Origin: DASTHG01 sp035491895
GTDB lineage: Bacteria; Gemmatimonadota; Gemmatimonadetes; Gemmatimonadales; GWC2-71-9
Direction of reading: 5' to 3'
Length of the DNA stretch: 64,000 nucleotides
Assembly: GCA_035491895.1 (NCBI GenBank)
Contig: DATJJY010000084.1
Coordinates: forward strand, 25,687 to 89,686
Below the pieces are notes generated by a model that saw only the letters and a program-made list of their open reading frames with translations, was not told where the DNA came from and searched no databases. Shown one piece after another: positions 47,193 through 55,347 of this stretch. Within the stretch, counting starts at the first letter, position 1. Every line of letters begins with the position of its first letter. Made by a program: the position numbers and the translations under genes.

Positions 47193-48898
47193 GGCTGCGG
47201 CCGCGCCTGCGGCTCAACACCGTGCGGGCGCGTATTCTGGTGGGACTGGGCGCGCTCGCCCTCGGACTCGTCATCACCGCGGCGACGGGGGCTGCCGGCC
47301 TCGCCACGATCCGTGAGCGCATCACTTCTGAAATGGACAACGTGCGGACTACAACGGGGGTGACCACCGGGCTCCTCACTTCGGTGTTCGCCGAGCTGCG
47401 GGCCGCCGAGCAGTACTTGAGCGCGCCGGACGACCGCGTGCGGTCGGAGTTCCAGAGCGCCGCCGACAGCACCTTCCAGTACGAGAAGCGTCTCGAGCGG
47501 CTGGGCGACCTGGCCGTGGAAGACCGGCTCGTGGTCAACCGCATCAAGCTGCTGCAGTCGTCGATCCAGGTGGATTACGCCTTGGCGCACGCCCTCCGGG
47601 ACCTGGGGCGCAGCGGCGAAGCACAGGGTCGGGTCGGCACCGTGCGCGCGTCGGTCGCCGAGCTGATCCAGCTCGTCCGGGGATTATCGGCCCGCCAGGC
47701 GGAAAAGGCCGGCCAGGTCGCCGAGCGCCTCGCGCTCGTGGCGGGACGGCGCCAGCTCTTCCTGTGGCTCGTACTGGCGGTGTTCATCGCCCTCGGCGCC
47801 GTCGGCTCGATGCTGACGGTGCGATCCGTCGAAATGCCGCTCGCCCGTCTCGTGACCGCGGCGGAGCGATTCGGCGCCGGCGACCTGCGGCCGGTGACCA
47901 CCGGGGCGATGCCGCGTGAGTTCCAGGTTCTGGCGAACGCGATGCGCGACATGGCCGAGCGCCTGCGCGGCATCGTGCGGGAGGTGATCGGAGAATCCGA
48001 CCGCATCACCAGCTCGGCCGGCGATCTCTCGGCGGTGAGCGAGCAGCTCGCCGCCAGCTCGAGTGAAGTCTCCACGGCGATGGTCGACATCTCGAGCGGC
48101 GCCGAGCTGCAGCGCGACGAGCTGACGGCGATCGAATCGGGGCTCGACAAGCTGCGCCGTGCCGCCGCGGAGACCGCCACGGCGGCTTCCGAAGTCACGC
48201 GTCTTGGTGAGGGGATCCGAATCGCCGCTACGCGTCATCGCGACGGCATTCAGACGGCCGGCTCGTCGCTGCTCGGCATCCGGGAGGTGGTGCTCACCAC
48301 GGCCCAGCAGGTGACCCGACTCGTCGATCAGAGCGCGGCGATCGACGACTTCGTCGATTTGATCCGGCGCATCTCGTCCCAGACGAACCTGCTGGCGCTG
48401 AACGCCGCCATCGAGGCGGCGCGGGCCGGGGAGCACGGGCGCGGCTTCGCCGTCGTCGCCGAGGAGGTGCGCCAGCTCGCCGACGAGTCGGCGCGGGCGG
48501 CGGAAGAGGTGGCCCGGGCGACCGCCGCGATCCGCCAGGAGATGGATGGGATGACGGCGGTGATGGGAGACGGCCAGGCCAAGGTGCGAGGCATCGAAGC
48601 GGTGACGGAGGGTGCTGCAACGGCGCTCGCTGACATCGCGACGGCGGTGGAGCAGGTCGAGCTCGCTGCGGGGAAGGTCGCGGGCGTGGCCGACGCCAAT
48701 CGGGGAATCGCCGAAGAGCTCACCAGGAAAACCGAGCAGGTGGCCTCGAAGGCCGGATCCCACTCCGCCGGCGCCCAGGAGGTCTCAGCCGCGGCCGAGC
48801 AGCAGGGGGCTTCAACTGAGGAGCTGGCCGCCGGCGCCGGCACGCTGCTGCAGGCCGCCGAAAAGCTCCGCGCCCTCGTGAAGGGGTTCCGCGTCTAG
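47189..48898 (+). CDS. Methyl-accepting chemotaxis-type receptor
   Basis: 569 residues. Two membrane helices (about 16-38 and 190-210) bracket a helical periplasmic domain of about 150 residues. A HAMP domain follows (RSVEMPLARLVTAAERFGAG). The signalling tip is well conserved: ISSQTNLLALNAAIEAARAGEHGRGFAVVAEEVRQLA split over about 395-432. No C-terminal NWETF-like pentapeptide. No che gene is in the window. Translation is coupled to the binding lipoprotein, which suggests ligand sensing through that protein, as for indirect chemoeffectors. Confidence 0.95.
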   Translation: MRLRPRLRLNTVRARILVGLGALALGLVITAATGAAGLATIRERITSEMDNVRTTTGVTTGLLTSVFAELRAAEQYLSAPDDRVRSEFQSAADSTFQYEKRLERLGDLAVEDRLVVNRIKLLQSSIQVDYALAHALRDLGRSGEAQGRVGTVRASVAELIQLVRGLSARQAEKAGQVAERLALVAGRRQLFLWLVLAVFIALGAVGSMLTVRSVEMPLARLVTAAERFGAGDLRPVTTGAMPREFQVLANAMRDMAERLRGIVREVIGESDRITSSAGDLSAVSEQLAASSSEVSTAMVDISSGAELQRDELTAIESGLDKLRRAAAETATAASEVTRLGEGIRIAATRHRDGIQTAGSSLLGIREVVLTTAQQVTRLVDQSAAIDDFVDLIRRISSQTNLLALNAAIEAARAGEHGRGFAVVAEEVRQLADESARAAEEVARATAAIRQEMDGMTAVMGDGQAKVRGIEAVTEGAATALADIATAVEQVELAAGKVAGVADANRGIAEELTRKTEQVASKAGSHSAGAQEVSAAAEQQGASTEELAAGAGTLLQAAEKLRALVKGFRV

Positions 48899-49212
48899 CG
48901 GTGGTGCTTCTTCTTCTTGTCGGGTTTCTTTACTGGTCTGGCCTTCGCGCTGCGCACCGGTTTCCGCTTCACCTTCAGGGCACCCTGGACATCCGCGAGC
49001 ACCCGGTCGCCTTCGTCCGGGCCGATCAACCCGCGGCGCACGGCGTAGCGCACCAGCTCTTCGGCGTCGTCGATCTCGAATTCGCCGATCCCCGAAGCCG
49101 CCCGGATCGCCTTGACGAGCGCGTCCGCCACGGGGCTGCGCAGCACGCTGGCAATCCCGGGAAGGGCTTCGAGGAGTGAGGAGATCTGCGATCCGCCGAG
49201 CTCGGCAGGCAT
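48895..49212 (-). CDS. Small hypothetical protein with lysine-rich tail
   Basis: 105 residues. The N-terminal 70 residues are helical (QISSLLEALPGIASVLRSP, DAEELVRYAVRRGLIGPDEG), and the last 30 are strongly basic (VKRKPVRSAKARPVKKPDKK, ending in His-His-Arg). Such tails often bind nucleic acid. It overlaps the chemoreceptor gene by 4 nt tail to tail. No family recognised. Confidence 0.65.
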   Translation of the reverse strand: MPAELGGSQISSLLEALPGIASVLRSPVADALVKAIRAASGIGEFEIDDAEELVRYAVRRGLIGPDEGDRVLADVQGALKVKRKPVRSAKARPVKKPDKKKKHHR

Positions 49213-49301
49213 GGGGCGCGGGACTCCGCGGTTAAAGGTCGCGCCAACCTACAGCCCATACCCCCACAGCGTCAAGAATTCAGACGCCCGAGGGGGTCAT
49301 C

Positions 49302-50423
49302 CTAGCGCTGATAACGGATGTAGACCGAGAGACCCGTGGCGTTTACGTCGGAGCGCAGCGCCACCGGGTCGAACACCCAGCCGGTACCGATCCGGGCGCT
49401 CGCGACTCCGGAGAACCGGTCGCTCAAGCCGAAGCGGGCGTTGGTGCCGAACGACCAGAGCCGACCGCCGCGGACGCTGCCGGGGCTCCACTGCCGGAAG
49501 CCGACGAGGGGCTCGACGGAGAATCGGGGCGACAGCTGGCGCGACAGGCGGACTTCCGTATTGAAGATGTTTTCCTTGGTATCCGTGCTCGAGGCGCCGT
49601 TCGCGGTCCCGGCCAGGCGGTAGTAGTCCCACGCGCCGACGGTGAGGGTCGTGCGCCCCCACCCGTAGGCGTAACCCAGATCGGTGATGAAGCGCGAGCC
49701 GGGGTTGTACCACCCGCTGACGAACGAGCCGGCCCCCGAAAACTGATCGGTGGAAAAGGTGCTGTAGGTCAGACCGAACAGGAACCGACCGCGCTCACCC
49801 ATCAGCCGGTCGGCGCCGAACCGCAGCCGCCCTTCGAGGCCCGGGTTGTACCGGAACGTGTCCCCGGCGAACGGTCGATAGCTGGTCTGGTAGCGCACGC
49901 TCCCCGCCAATCCGATGTTCCACGATCCCGCCGGCGTCGCGTACGCCAGACCGCTCGTAACCCCGAATCCGCTTCCCAGGCTGCTGACGGGGAAGGACAG
50001 GTAGTTCGAGCTGATCGCGCTCGACACGGGGAATTGCGTCGTGCTGAACGCATGCTTCCCCGTGGGGAGGTTGAGCGACAACGAGGCGACCGCCCGTTGG
50101 CGCCCGATCGTGTACAGCAGCCGCAGCTGCGTATCGGTCAGTCCCGAAAGCGACTGCGTTCCGGTCGTCGTCACTTCGGTGTGGGCGTAGTGCGTGGTGA
50201 GATCGAAAGACGCCTGGCGCCCCAGGGGCGCCACGAAGACGAAGGGGATGCTCCACTGTGAGGCGTCCTGGACCTGGTACCCTTTGTCGAAGCCGTACCG
50301 CTGGTATTCGAATCCGCTGAGGCCGCTCGCGCTCGGATACAGCGCGTTGGTTCCCTGAGCCACCGCGAGCGTGGGACCGGCCAGAGCGAGTGCGGCCGCG
50401 CCGAAACCGAATCGGGTGCGCAT
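49302..50423 (-). CDS. Outer-membrane beta-barrel protein
   Basis: 373 residues from the ATG at 50421-50423 with AGGAG upstream. Signal peptide MRTRFGFGAAALALAGPTLA. The mature part is alternating amphipathic strands with Tyr/Trp girdles (YGFDKGYQVQDASQWSIPFV, RFLFGLTYSTFSTDQF) ending LSVYIRYQR. It resembles generic transporter-type barrels of the OMPP1/phenol-degradation kind but cannot be assigned. It lies 11 nt after the CsgG-like gene stop and is probably its partner. Confidence 0.8.
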   Translation of the reverse strand: MRTRFGFGAAALALAGPTLAVAQGTNALYPSASGLSGFEYQRYGFDKGYQVQDASQWSIPFVFVAPLGRQASFDLTTHYAHTEVTTTGTQSLSGLTDTQLRLLYTIGRQRAVASLSLNLPTGKHAFSTTQFPVSSAISSNYLSFPVSSLGSGFGVTSGLAYATPAGSWNIGLAGSVRYQTSYRPFAGDTFRYNPGLEGRLRFGADRLMGERGRFLFGLTYSTFSTDQFSGAGSFVSGWYNPGSRFITDLGYAYGWGRTTLTVGAWDYYRLAGTANGASSTDTKENIFNTEVRLSRQLSPRFSVEPLVGFRQWSPGSVRGGRLWSFGTNARFGLSDRFSGVASARIGTGWVFDPVALRSDVNATGLSVYIRYQR

Positions 50424-50434
50424 CGTCGCCGCTC

Positions 50435-51790
50435 CTACGGCCGTTTGATGATGATGATGATGGTGCCGATCACCGTCGGATTCGCGACCGGGCCCTGACA
50501 ATCGGCGGCCTCACATAACGGATCGGGGCGCTGCTGACTCGGCGGCGTCCCTGATCCGGTCTGATCCACGATCGTGGCGCCACTCGGCACCGTCGTGTTG
50601 ATCCCCAGCTGCAGTGCCTGCGTGGTTCCCGCCGGCGGGCCACTGCTCGGTCCAACGCTCCCGCCGCCCACTATCGCGGCCAGCGTATTGTCGGGCGTGC
50701 CGCTCGCCGACTGCGCGGCGTCGCTCGACTGCGACTGCTGAGCCGCGGCCTGGAACGTCGGATCGCGTTGTGCCGCAGCCTTGAAATCCGCACTCGCCGC
50801 CCGGAAATCCCCCTTGTCCTGCGACTCGAGCCCGCGGCTGTAGAGCAGGAACGCCTGCAGATCTTTCGTCGGACGCTCGCTGATCGCGATGCTCTCGGCC
50901 GGCGACACGGGGACGCCGGTCTTGGTGAGGAGCTGGAACACGACCGACTTCTCGAGATCGAACAACTGGTTGAGCGGATTGCGGCCGGACCCGGTGGCCG
51001 CGACTTGCGCATCGCCGGCGCGGACCATCGTCGCGTCGAGGCGGATGTTGGTACCGGGCGCCTCCTGGAACTGACCCTGGACGACCTGTCCCGCGCCGAC
51101 GAGATGCCCGGAGCGCGCCCCTGTAGTGGGATCCACCCGACCGCTCGCGGCGAGCCGCATTTCGTCGAGCAGCGCCTGCAACCGCTCGCGCTCCACCAGG
51201 CGCAGCCGCCGCACGTGCGACAGATCGCTGACGACCAGCGCCGCGAGGCCGCGCTCGAGGGGACGGAGCGACGAATCCTGTCCAGTGTAGCGGAACGGGA
51301 ACACGGCCACCGTGTTGGGATCCGGCGGCGTTCGCGAAAGCTCCGTTTCATGAGCGAGCGACGCCCGAGCGGAAGCGTGCAGCTCTTTGCGGGCGAGCAG
51401 CGTGAGACGGCCGTTGAGCAGCCGCCCGACCTCGCCCGATGGTTTCGTCGCGAGCAGCGCGCTGTAAATGGCCCGCGCCGAATCGAACTGCTCCATCCCC
51501 TCGTAGCTAAGCCCCAGGTACGTCTGGGCGATGCGATTGGTGGGCTGCTGCGTCAGCACCAGCGCCAGCGCCTTGCGGGCGTCGGCGAACCGGTTGGCGG
51601 AATAGTACGCCTTGGCGAGGCGCAGGTTGACGTCGGGGTCGGTGGGGTGCTGGGCGCGCTGCGCTTCCAGCGCGCTCAGATCAGCGGGGCTGAGCTGGGT
51701 CGTCCCGGCGCCGCCCCCCCCCGTGGCACAGGCGGCGAGCGTCGCGCACAGCACCGCGACGGCGAACATCCCCGAGCGGGAAGTCCTCAT
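50435..51790 (-). CDS. CsgG-like lipoprotein with TPR region
   Basis: 451 residues from the ATG at 51788-51790 (GAGAGGA upstream). Signal peptide with lipobox near AACATGG (Cys about 22). TPR helices at about 35-110 (DPDVNLRLAKAYYSANRF). A CsgG/TolB-like domain at about 155-300: NTVAVFPFRYTG, LAALVVSDLSHVRRLRLVER, HLVGAGQVVQGQF. The last residues are five Ile encoded by (ATC)5, then KRP. It may form an oligomeric outer-membrane or periplasmic assembly with the barrel protein encoded next. Confidence 0.85.
   Translation of the reverse strand: MRTSRSGMFAVAVLCATLAACATGGGGAGTTQLSPADLSALEAQRAQHPTDPDVNLRLAKAYYSANRFADARKALALVLTQQPTNRIAQTYLGLSYEGMEQFDSARAIYSALLATKPSGEVGRLLNGRLTLLARKELHASARASLAHETELSRTPPDPNTVAVFPFRYTGQDSSLRPLERGLAALVVSDLSHVRRLRLVERERLQALLDEMRLAASGRVDPTTGARSGHLVGAGQVVQGQFQEAPGTNIRLDATMVRAGDAQVAATGSGRNPLNQLFDLEKSVVFQLLTKTGVPVSPAESIAISERPTKDLQAFLLYSRGLESQDKGDFRAASADFKAAAQRDPTFQAAAQQSQSSDAAQSASGTPDNTLAAIVGGGSVGPSSGPPAGTTQALQLGINTTVPSGATIVDQTGSGTPPSQQRPDPLCEAADCQGPVANPTVIGTIIIIIKRP
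50447..50461. repeat. Trinucleotide repeat (GAT)5 at a gene end
   Basis: Five perfect GAT units, read as ATC (Ile) in the CsgG-like gene on the minus strand just before its stop. Slippage would change the number of C-terminal Ile residues without a frameshift. Confidence 0.85.
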
Positions 51791-51834
51791 CCTAGTCCTC
51801 TCAGCCAACGCTTTGCAGGATAGTCGCCGCGCAA

Positions 51835-52110
51835 TCAGTCGGCCGTGACGCCGCGGCGGCGGGATCGGTGAGCGCGCTCACGTCGCGCCGGAGTCCCCGC
51901 CGGGGACCGACGCCACAGGGTCAACTCGGACTGTGCCAGGAGCCCCCCCAGCACCGCCCGTGTCCGCCCGTCCAACGGCATGTCGAAATGTACGTCGAGG
52001 CGGTATTCGGCCCGGTCAGACCCCTGCCCGCTCAACGCAAAACCATTTCCTTCTGGGTGCACGACATCGACCGCGATATCGGCGAGGCGCTTGAGCTGGG
52101 AGCCATCCAT
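51835..52110 (-). CDS. Small hypothetical protein
   Basis: 91 residues from the ATG at 52108-52110 with a strong AAGGAGG. It starts MDGSQLKRLADIAVDVVHPE and contains YRLDVHFDMPLDGRTRAVLG and an arginine-rich end (RRERAHRSRRRG). No signal peptide or membrane span. No family recognised. It diverges from infA and lies upstream of the CsgG-like gene on the same strand, 44 nt away. Confidence 0.72.
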   Translation of the reverse strand: MDGSQLKRLADIAVDVVHPEGNGFALSGQGSDRAEYRLDVHFDMPLDGRTRAVLGGLLAQSELTLWRRSPAGTPARRERAHRSRRRGVTAD

Positions 52111-52235
52111 GGTCGCAACCTCCTTCGCCCGCAAGAGATACGCAACGCTCAGGGAGTGTCAAGACAGGCAGGGGAGGCTAGATTTGGGCGGCGAATTCCG
52201 TGGCTTGGACACATCACTGGAAAGGACCGCATCAG

Positions 52236-52451
52236 TTGGCTGGTGACGCGATTCAGATGATGGGCACGGTAACCGAGGTGCTCCCTAACACGACCTTTCG
52301 AGTCAAACTGGAAAACGGTCATGAGGTGCTGGCGTATGTGAGCGGCAAAATGCGGAAGAACTACATCCGCATTCTGCAGGGCGATCGCGTCGCCGTCGAT
52401 CTCTCTCCCTACGATTTGACCCGCGGACGGATTACCTACCGTTACAAGTGA
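52236..52451 (+). CDS. infA: Translation initiation factor IF-1, TTG start
   Basis: 71 residues, the family length when read from a TTG at 52236: the N-terminus MAGDAIQMMGTVTEVLPN aligns with the usual MAKEDVIEMEGTV. The S1-like fold is intact (FRVKLENGHEVLAYVSGKMR, KNYIRILQGDRVAVDLSPYD, and RGRITYRYK at the end). AAAGGA lies about 10 nt before the TTG. IF-1 occupies the A site of the small subunit. It stands alone rather than in a ribosomal-protein operon. Confidence 0.95.
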   Translation: MAGDAIQMMGTVTEVLPNTTFRVKLENGHEVLAYVSGKMRKNYIRILQGDRVAVDLSPYDLTRGRITYRYK

Positions 52452-52481
52452 TGACCGCTTTTCCAGCAGTCGAGCGCCCGG

Positions 52482-52925
52482 TCACGTGAGCGGCTTCGAG
52501 CCGTCGCCGGACGTGAAGAGGATGGTGCGGGCGTGTCCAGCGACATTCGCCTGCACGATGTTGACCTGATCGGGAAAGCGCTCGAACAGAAACGCGTTCG
52601 ATATGCGGAGTCCTGCCGGGGTTGCCGCCCGAACGATCATGCGAATCCACGTGACGTCCGCCGTGCGCTCGGTAGAGCAGCTGGCGGTACCCATGAAGCG
52701 TCCCGCGGCGTCACGGAGGGTCAGCACACCCGAGGCGTAGTGACATGCCGTGGAGTCCGAGACGGCCCCACCGATCGCCTCCGCCAGGTCTTGCGTGAAC
52801 ACTCGCACGGCGACTTCCAGCTGATGCCGGTCCGCGCGCCACGCCACCGTTGCGAGCGTCGTGTGCAACGGATGCGAGCCGTTCACTCGGAGCGCGAGTG
52901 CCAGAAGTAGGGGCAACGGGATCAC
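52482..52925 (-). CDS. DUF6702-like secreted protein
   Basis: 147 residues from a GTG at 52923-52925 that overlaps the HupE stop as GTGA. Signal-like start (IPLPLLLALALRV), then SHPLHTTLATVAWRADRHQL and EVAVRVFTQDLAEAIGG, a pattern I associate with DUF6702 proteins, which commonly follow HupE/UreJ-type genes. Two cysteines (STACHYASG, GTASCSTE) may form a disulfide. Unknown function; last gene of the operon running from 56073. Confidence 0.78.
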   Translation of the reverse strand: MIPLPLLLALALRVNGSHPLHTTLATVAWRADRHQLEVAVRVFTQDLAEAIGGAVSDSTACHYASGVLTLRDAAGRFMGTASCSTERTADVTWIRMIVRAATPAGLRISNAFLFERFPDQVNIVQANVAGHARTILFTSGDGSKPLT

Positions 52926-53527
52926 CAGGGTGCGCGCTCCGCTGCCCAGCGTGTAGCGATCCCGATTACGCACACCGACACCCCGACCACACGCCAGCGT
53001 AGCGCCCTTCCTCCTCGCTCGAGGCGGCCCAGCCGCTCGATCCCGCGGTCGATCGCGACGAACAGCACCGCGGCGACCGAGAGAACGAGGATCTGCCCCA
53101 GCTCGATCCCCACGTTGAAGCCGAAGAGCGGGACCGCCACCTGTGCCATGAAGAGACTGTGGAGGTAATTGGCGAACCCGGCCCCGTGGACCAGCCCGAA
53201 CACGCCGGAGAGAACGGGACGGTAGTGACCACCCCGGAGCGTGCGGGAACGATTCCGCACCACCAGGTTCTCGATTCCCGTGGCGACGATCGTCACTGGG
53301 ATCAGGAACTCGATCCAGGCCGTCGGCAACGCGAGCGTATTGGTGACCGCCAGGGCGAGGGTGATCGAATGGCCCACGGTGAAGGCCGTGACCACCCAGA
53401 GCGCGCTGCGCCAATCCTGCGGCCGGTAGATCGCGGCGAGCGCGAGCAGGAAGAGGATGTGATCGGCGGCTTCGGGATTCACGATGTGATGGAATCCCAG
53501 GTCGATGAAGGCTAGCAGCTCGGACAT
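52922..53527 (-). CDS. HupE/UreJ-family membrane protein
   Basis: 201 residues from the ATG at 53525-53527, inside the 3' end of the TPR gene (16-nt overlap). Six to seven membrane helices: GFHHIVNPEAADHILFLLAL at the start is the HupE/UreJ_2 signature, followed by WVVTAFTVGHSITLALAV, ENLVVRN and GLVHGAGFANYL. Members are linked to nickel or cobalt supply for hydrogenase and urease, or to unknown metal handling. No hydrogenase or urease gene is here. Confidence 0.87.
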   Translation of the reverse strand: MSELLAFIDLGFHHIVNPEAADHILFLLALAAIYRPQDWRSALWVVTAFTVGHSITLALAVTNTLALPTAWIEFLIPVTIVATGIENLVVRNRSRTLRGGHYRPVLSGVFGLVHGAGFANYLHSLFMAQVAVPLFGFNVGIELGQILVLSVAAVLFVAIDRGIERLGRLERGGRALRWRVVGVSVCVIGIATRWAAERAPW

Positions 53528-54771
53528 TGGGCTCGCTCGAAGTACTGCTGGGCGGCGATGCGATGTCCCACCCCGCGCTCGATCATCGCCATGTGACGGA
53601 ACAGCATCGCGTCGCGTGTGCCGAGTGACAGGGCGTGCGCCATGGCCGGCAGTGCCTCGCGGTCCCGCCCGGAGCGGTGCAGCGCCCAGGCGAGGAGGTC
53701 CCATCCGTAGATGTCGGGACGAGTGCGAATCTCGGTCTCGACCTGGGCGAGCACCTCCGGTATGTGCAGGTCGTGATCGAGCAGGAACAGGCTCCACGCG
53801 CGGTGATAGCCGCCAGGCTGAGCGAGGGTCACGACTTCCATCGCGTGGATGTACTCCTGCGCTTTCGCGGAGTCGCCCAGCGCGGCGTAGGCGTCTCCGA
53901 TCAGGCCCAGCGTCGCCGGATCGGGGGCGATGGCGATCGATCGCTCGCCGAACGTGATGGCGTCGCGCCGGCGGCCACGGGCACTCTCGACGCGCGCCAT
54001 CGCGGCGAGGAGGCGCGCGTCGTCGGGTGCCGCGGCGAGCCCGGCTCCAAACGCCCGCTCGGCGCTGCGGGGGTAGCCGCTGCGCAGCTCCAGGTCACCT
54101 ACCCGCAAGTGAAACCACGCGATCTGCTCGCGCGGCATCTTTGGATTCGCCAGCGCGCGCGCGAGCGCGTCCGTAAGCAGCCGCCGCGCCTCTTCCACGT
54201 GCCCCTCGAGCTCGAGCCAGCGCGCCAACCGGGGAGCGACGGCGAGATTGGTCCGCTGGCCGTAGAGCGCGCCAAAACTCGCACGTGCCCCGTCGTATCG
54301 CCCCAGCTCCATATCGATCTCTGCCAGGATCGCGCGGGAGGTGACGTCGGTCGAATCGAGCGACAGCAGCCGCTCCGCTTCCACCCGCGCTTCTTTGAAT
54401 CGGTGCTCGGTCATGAGCGTTGTAACGAGCGTCGTGTAGCCTTTGGTGTTGCGCGTGTCGCGGCTCGCCAGCGATCGCCGCGCCAGGTCTTCGGCGCGCA
54501 GCACGTCGCCCGGATCGCCGCGCTCCCGGCCGCGCTGCAAGTGGAGCGACGCGAGCTGGGCCAGGTCGTAGGCGCTCGAGGGGTCGCGCGCCAGACGCCG
54601 CTCGAAGAACCCGATGTTCAGCTCGCGGATGCGCGATTCGTTCCGCGGCGGCGCCGCTGCCGCGTGCGCCCGGGACCAAGCGGCGACGCCGCGCGACCCT
54701 GCCGCGAGCGCGAGGCCCGCGGCCAGGGTCATGATGGCCGGCCACTGTGGGATGCCACGCACGCGGGCCAT
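53512..54771 (-). CDS. TPR-repeat protein with N-terminal signal anchor
   Basis: 419 residues from the ATG at 54769-54771, 4 nt after the stop of the DUF4331-like gene. A signal or anchor at about 12-28 (IMTLAAGLALAAGSRGVAAW) precedes TPR units through most of the protein (FKEARVEAERLLSLDSTD, GRYDGARASFGALYGQ, GYPRSAERAFGAGLAAAPDD, GDSAKAQEYIHAMEVV). It ends RAQCPSC. Probably a periplasmic scaffold for the DUF4331/HupE system encoded around it (inference). Confidence 0.85.
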   Translation of the reverse strand: MARVRGIPQWPAIMTLAAGLALAAGSRGVAAWSRAHAAAAPPRNESRIRELNIGFFERRLARDPSSAYDLAQLASLHLQRGRERGDPGDVLRAEDLARRSLASRDTRNTKGYTTLVTTLMTEHRFKEARVEAERLLSLDSTDVTSRAILAEIDMELGRYDGARASFGALYGQRTNLAVAPRLARWLELEGHVEEARRLLTDALARALANPKMPREQIAWFHLRVGDLELRSGYPRSAERAFGAGLAAAPDDARLLAAMARVESARGRRRDAITFGERSIAIAPDPATLGLIGDAYAALGDSAKAQEYIHAMEVVTLAQPGGYHRAWSLFLLDHDLHIPEVLAQVETEIRTRPDIYGWDLLAWALHRSGRDREALPAMAHALSLGTRDAMLFRHMAMIERGVGHRIAAQQYFERAQCPSC

Positions 54772-54775
54772 CCGC

Positions 54776-55318
54776 TCAGTGCGCCGCGGCGAGGTAGGGG
54801 AACGTCGCGCCGAACGGCACATCGTTGGCATCCACGTGGTCGTCGGCCAATGCCTGGGTGGTATTGTTCGGATCGAGCAGCGCCCCGAAGATCGCCTGCA
54901 GGCCGGCGGTCACCACGTCGTCGGTGAGCTTCCGACCCCCCCAGCCGTTGGCCAGCGCCCACGTCAGCCATCCAGCCGACGCCGGATCCTTGTCCGACTG
55001 CACCAGCAGCTCGTCGGGGAGCAGCACGGCGGCGAGCGTCTTTCCCACCGTCGTGTCGCGTCCCGCGACGTTGTCGGTAAAGCCGCGAATGATCGGCGTG
55101 AACGCCGCCACGTCGATCGTAGGGGCGGTGGAGCCATGGAATGCATGGTCGCGCTTCGCCAGGAACACCTCGGACACCAGCGGATTTCCGAGGCGCTGGA
55201 CCTGATTGAACACGCGGTCGGTGCTGGGTGCCGTCGTGTTGTCGTCGCTGCAGGCGGCCGCCAGCGCCACCGCGAGCGCGGCCGAAACGAGCCGCCGGGA
55301 GAATGCCGTCCAGTTCAT
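54776..55318 (-). CDS. DUF4331 C-terminal-like lipoprotein
   Basis: 180 residues from the ATG at 55316-55318 with AAGGAG. Signal peptide with lipobox AAACS (Cys about 22). The mature part has VFNQVQRLGNPLVSEVFLAKRDHAF and LLPDELLVQSDKDPASAGWL, which correspond to the C-terminal part of DUF4331 proteins (the G-N-P-L-V-N/S-E block). The gene at 55348 supplies the N-terminal part, so the usual single protein is split in two secreted proteins, 29 nt apart. Confidence 0.8.
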   Translation of the reverse strand: MNWTAFSRRLVSAALAVALAAACSDDNTTAPSTDRVFNQVQRLGNPLVSEVFLAKRDHAFHGSTAPTIDVAAFTPIIRGFTDNVAGRDTTVGKTLAAVLLPDELLVQSDKDPASAGWLTWALANGWGGRKLTDDVVTAGLQAIFGALLDPNNTTQALADDHVDANDVPFGATFPYLAAAH

Positions 55319-55347
55319 TGCGGGACTCCTTGTGATCGTTCGTTTGG

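Noticed and set aside
50424..50501. N-terminal extension with six histidines before the barrel protein
   Set aside because: The His run is the (GAT)5 repeat read in another frame; the signal peptide and ribosome site fix the start at 50423.
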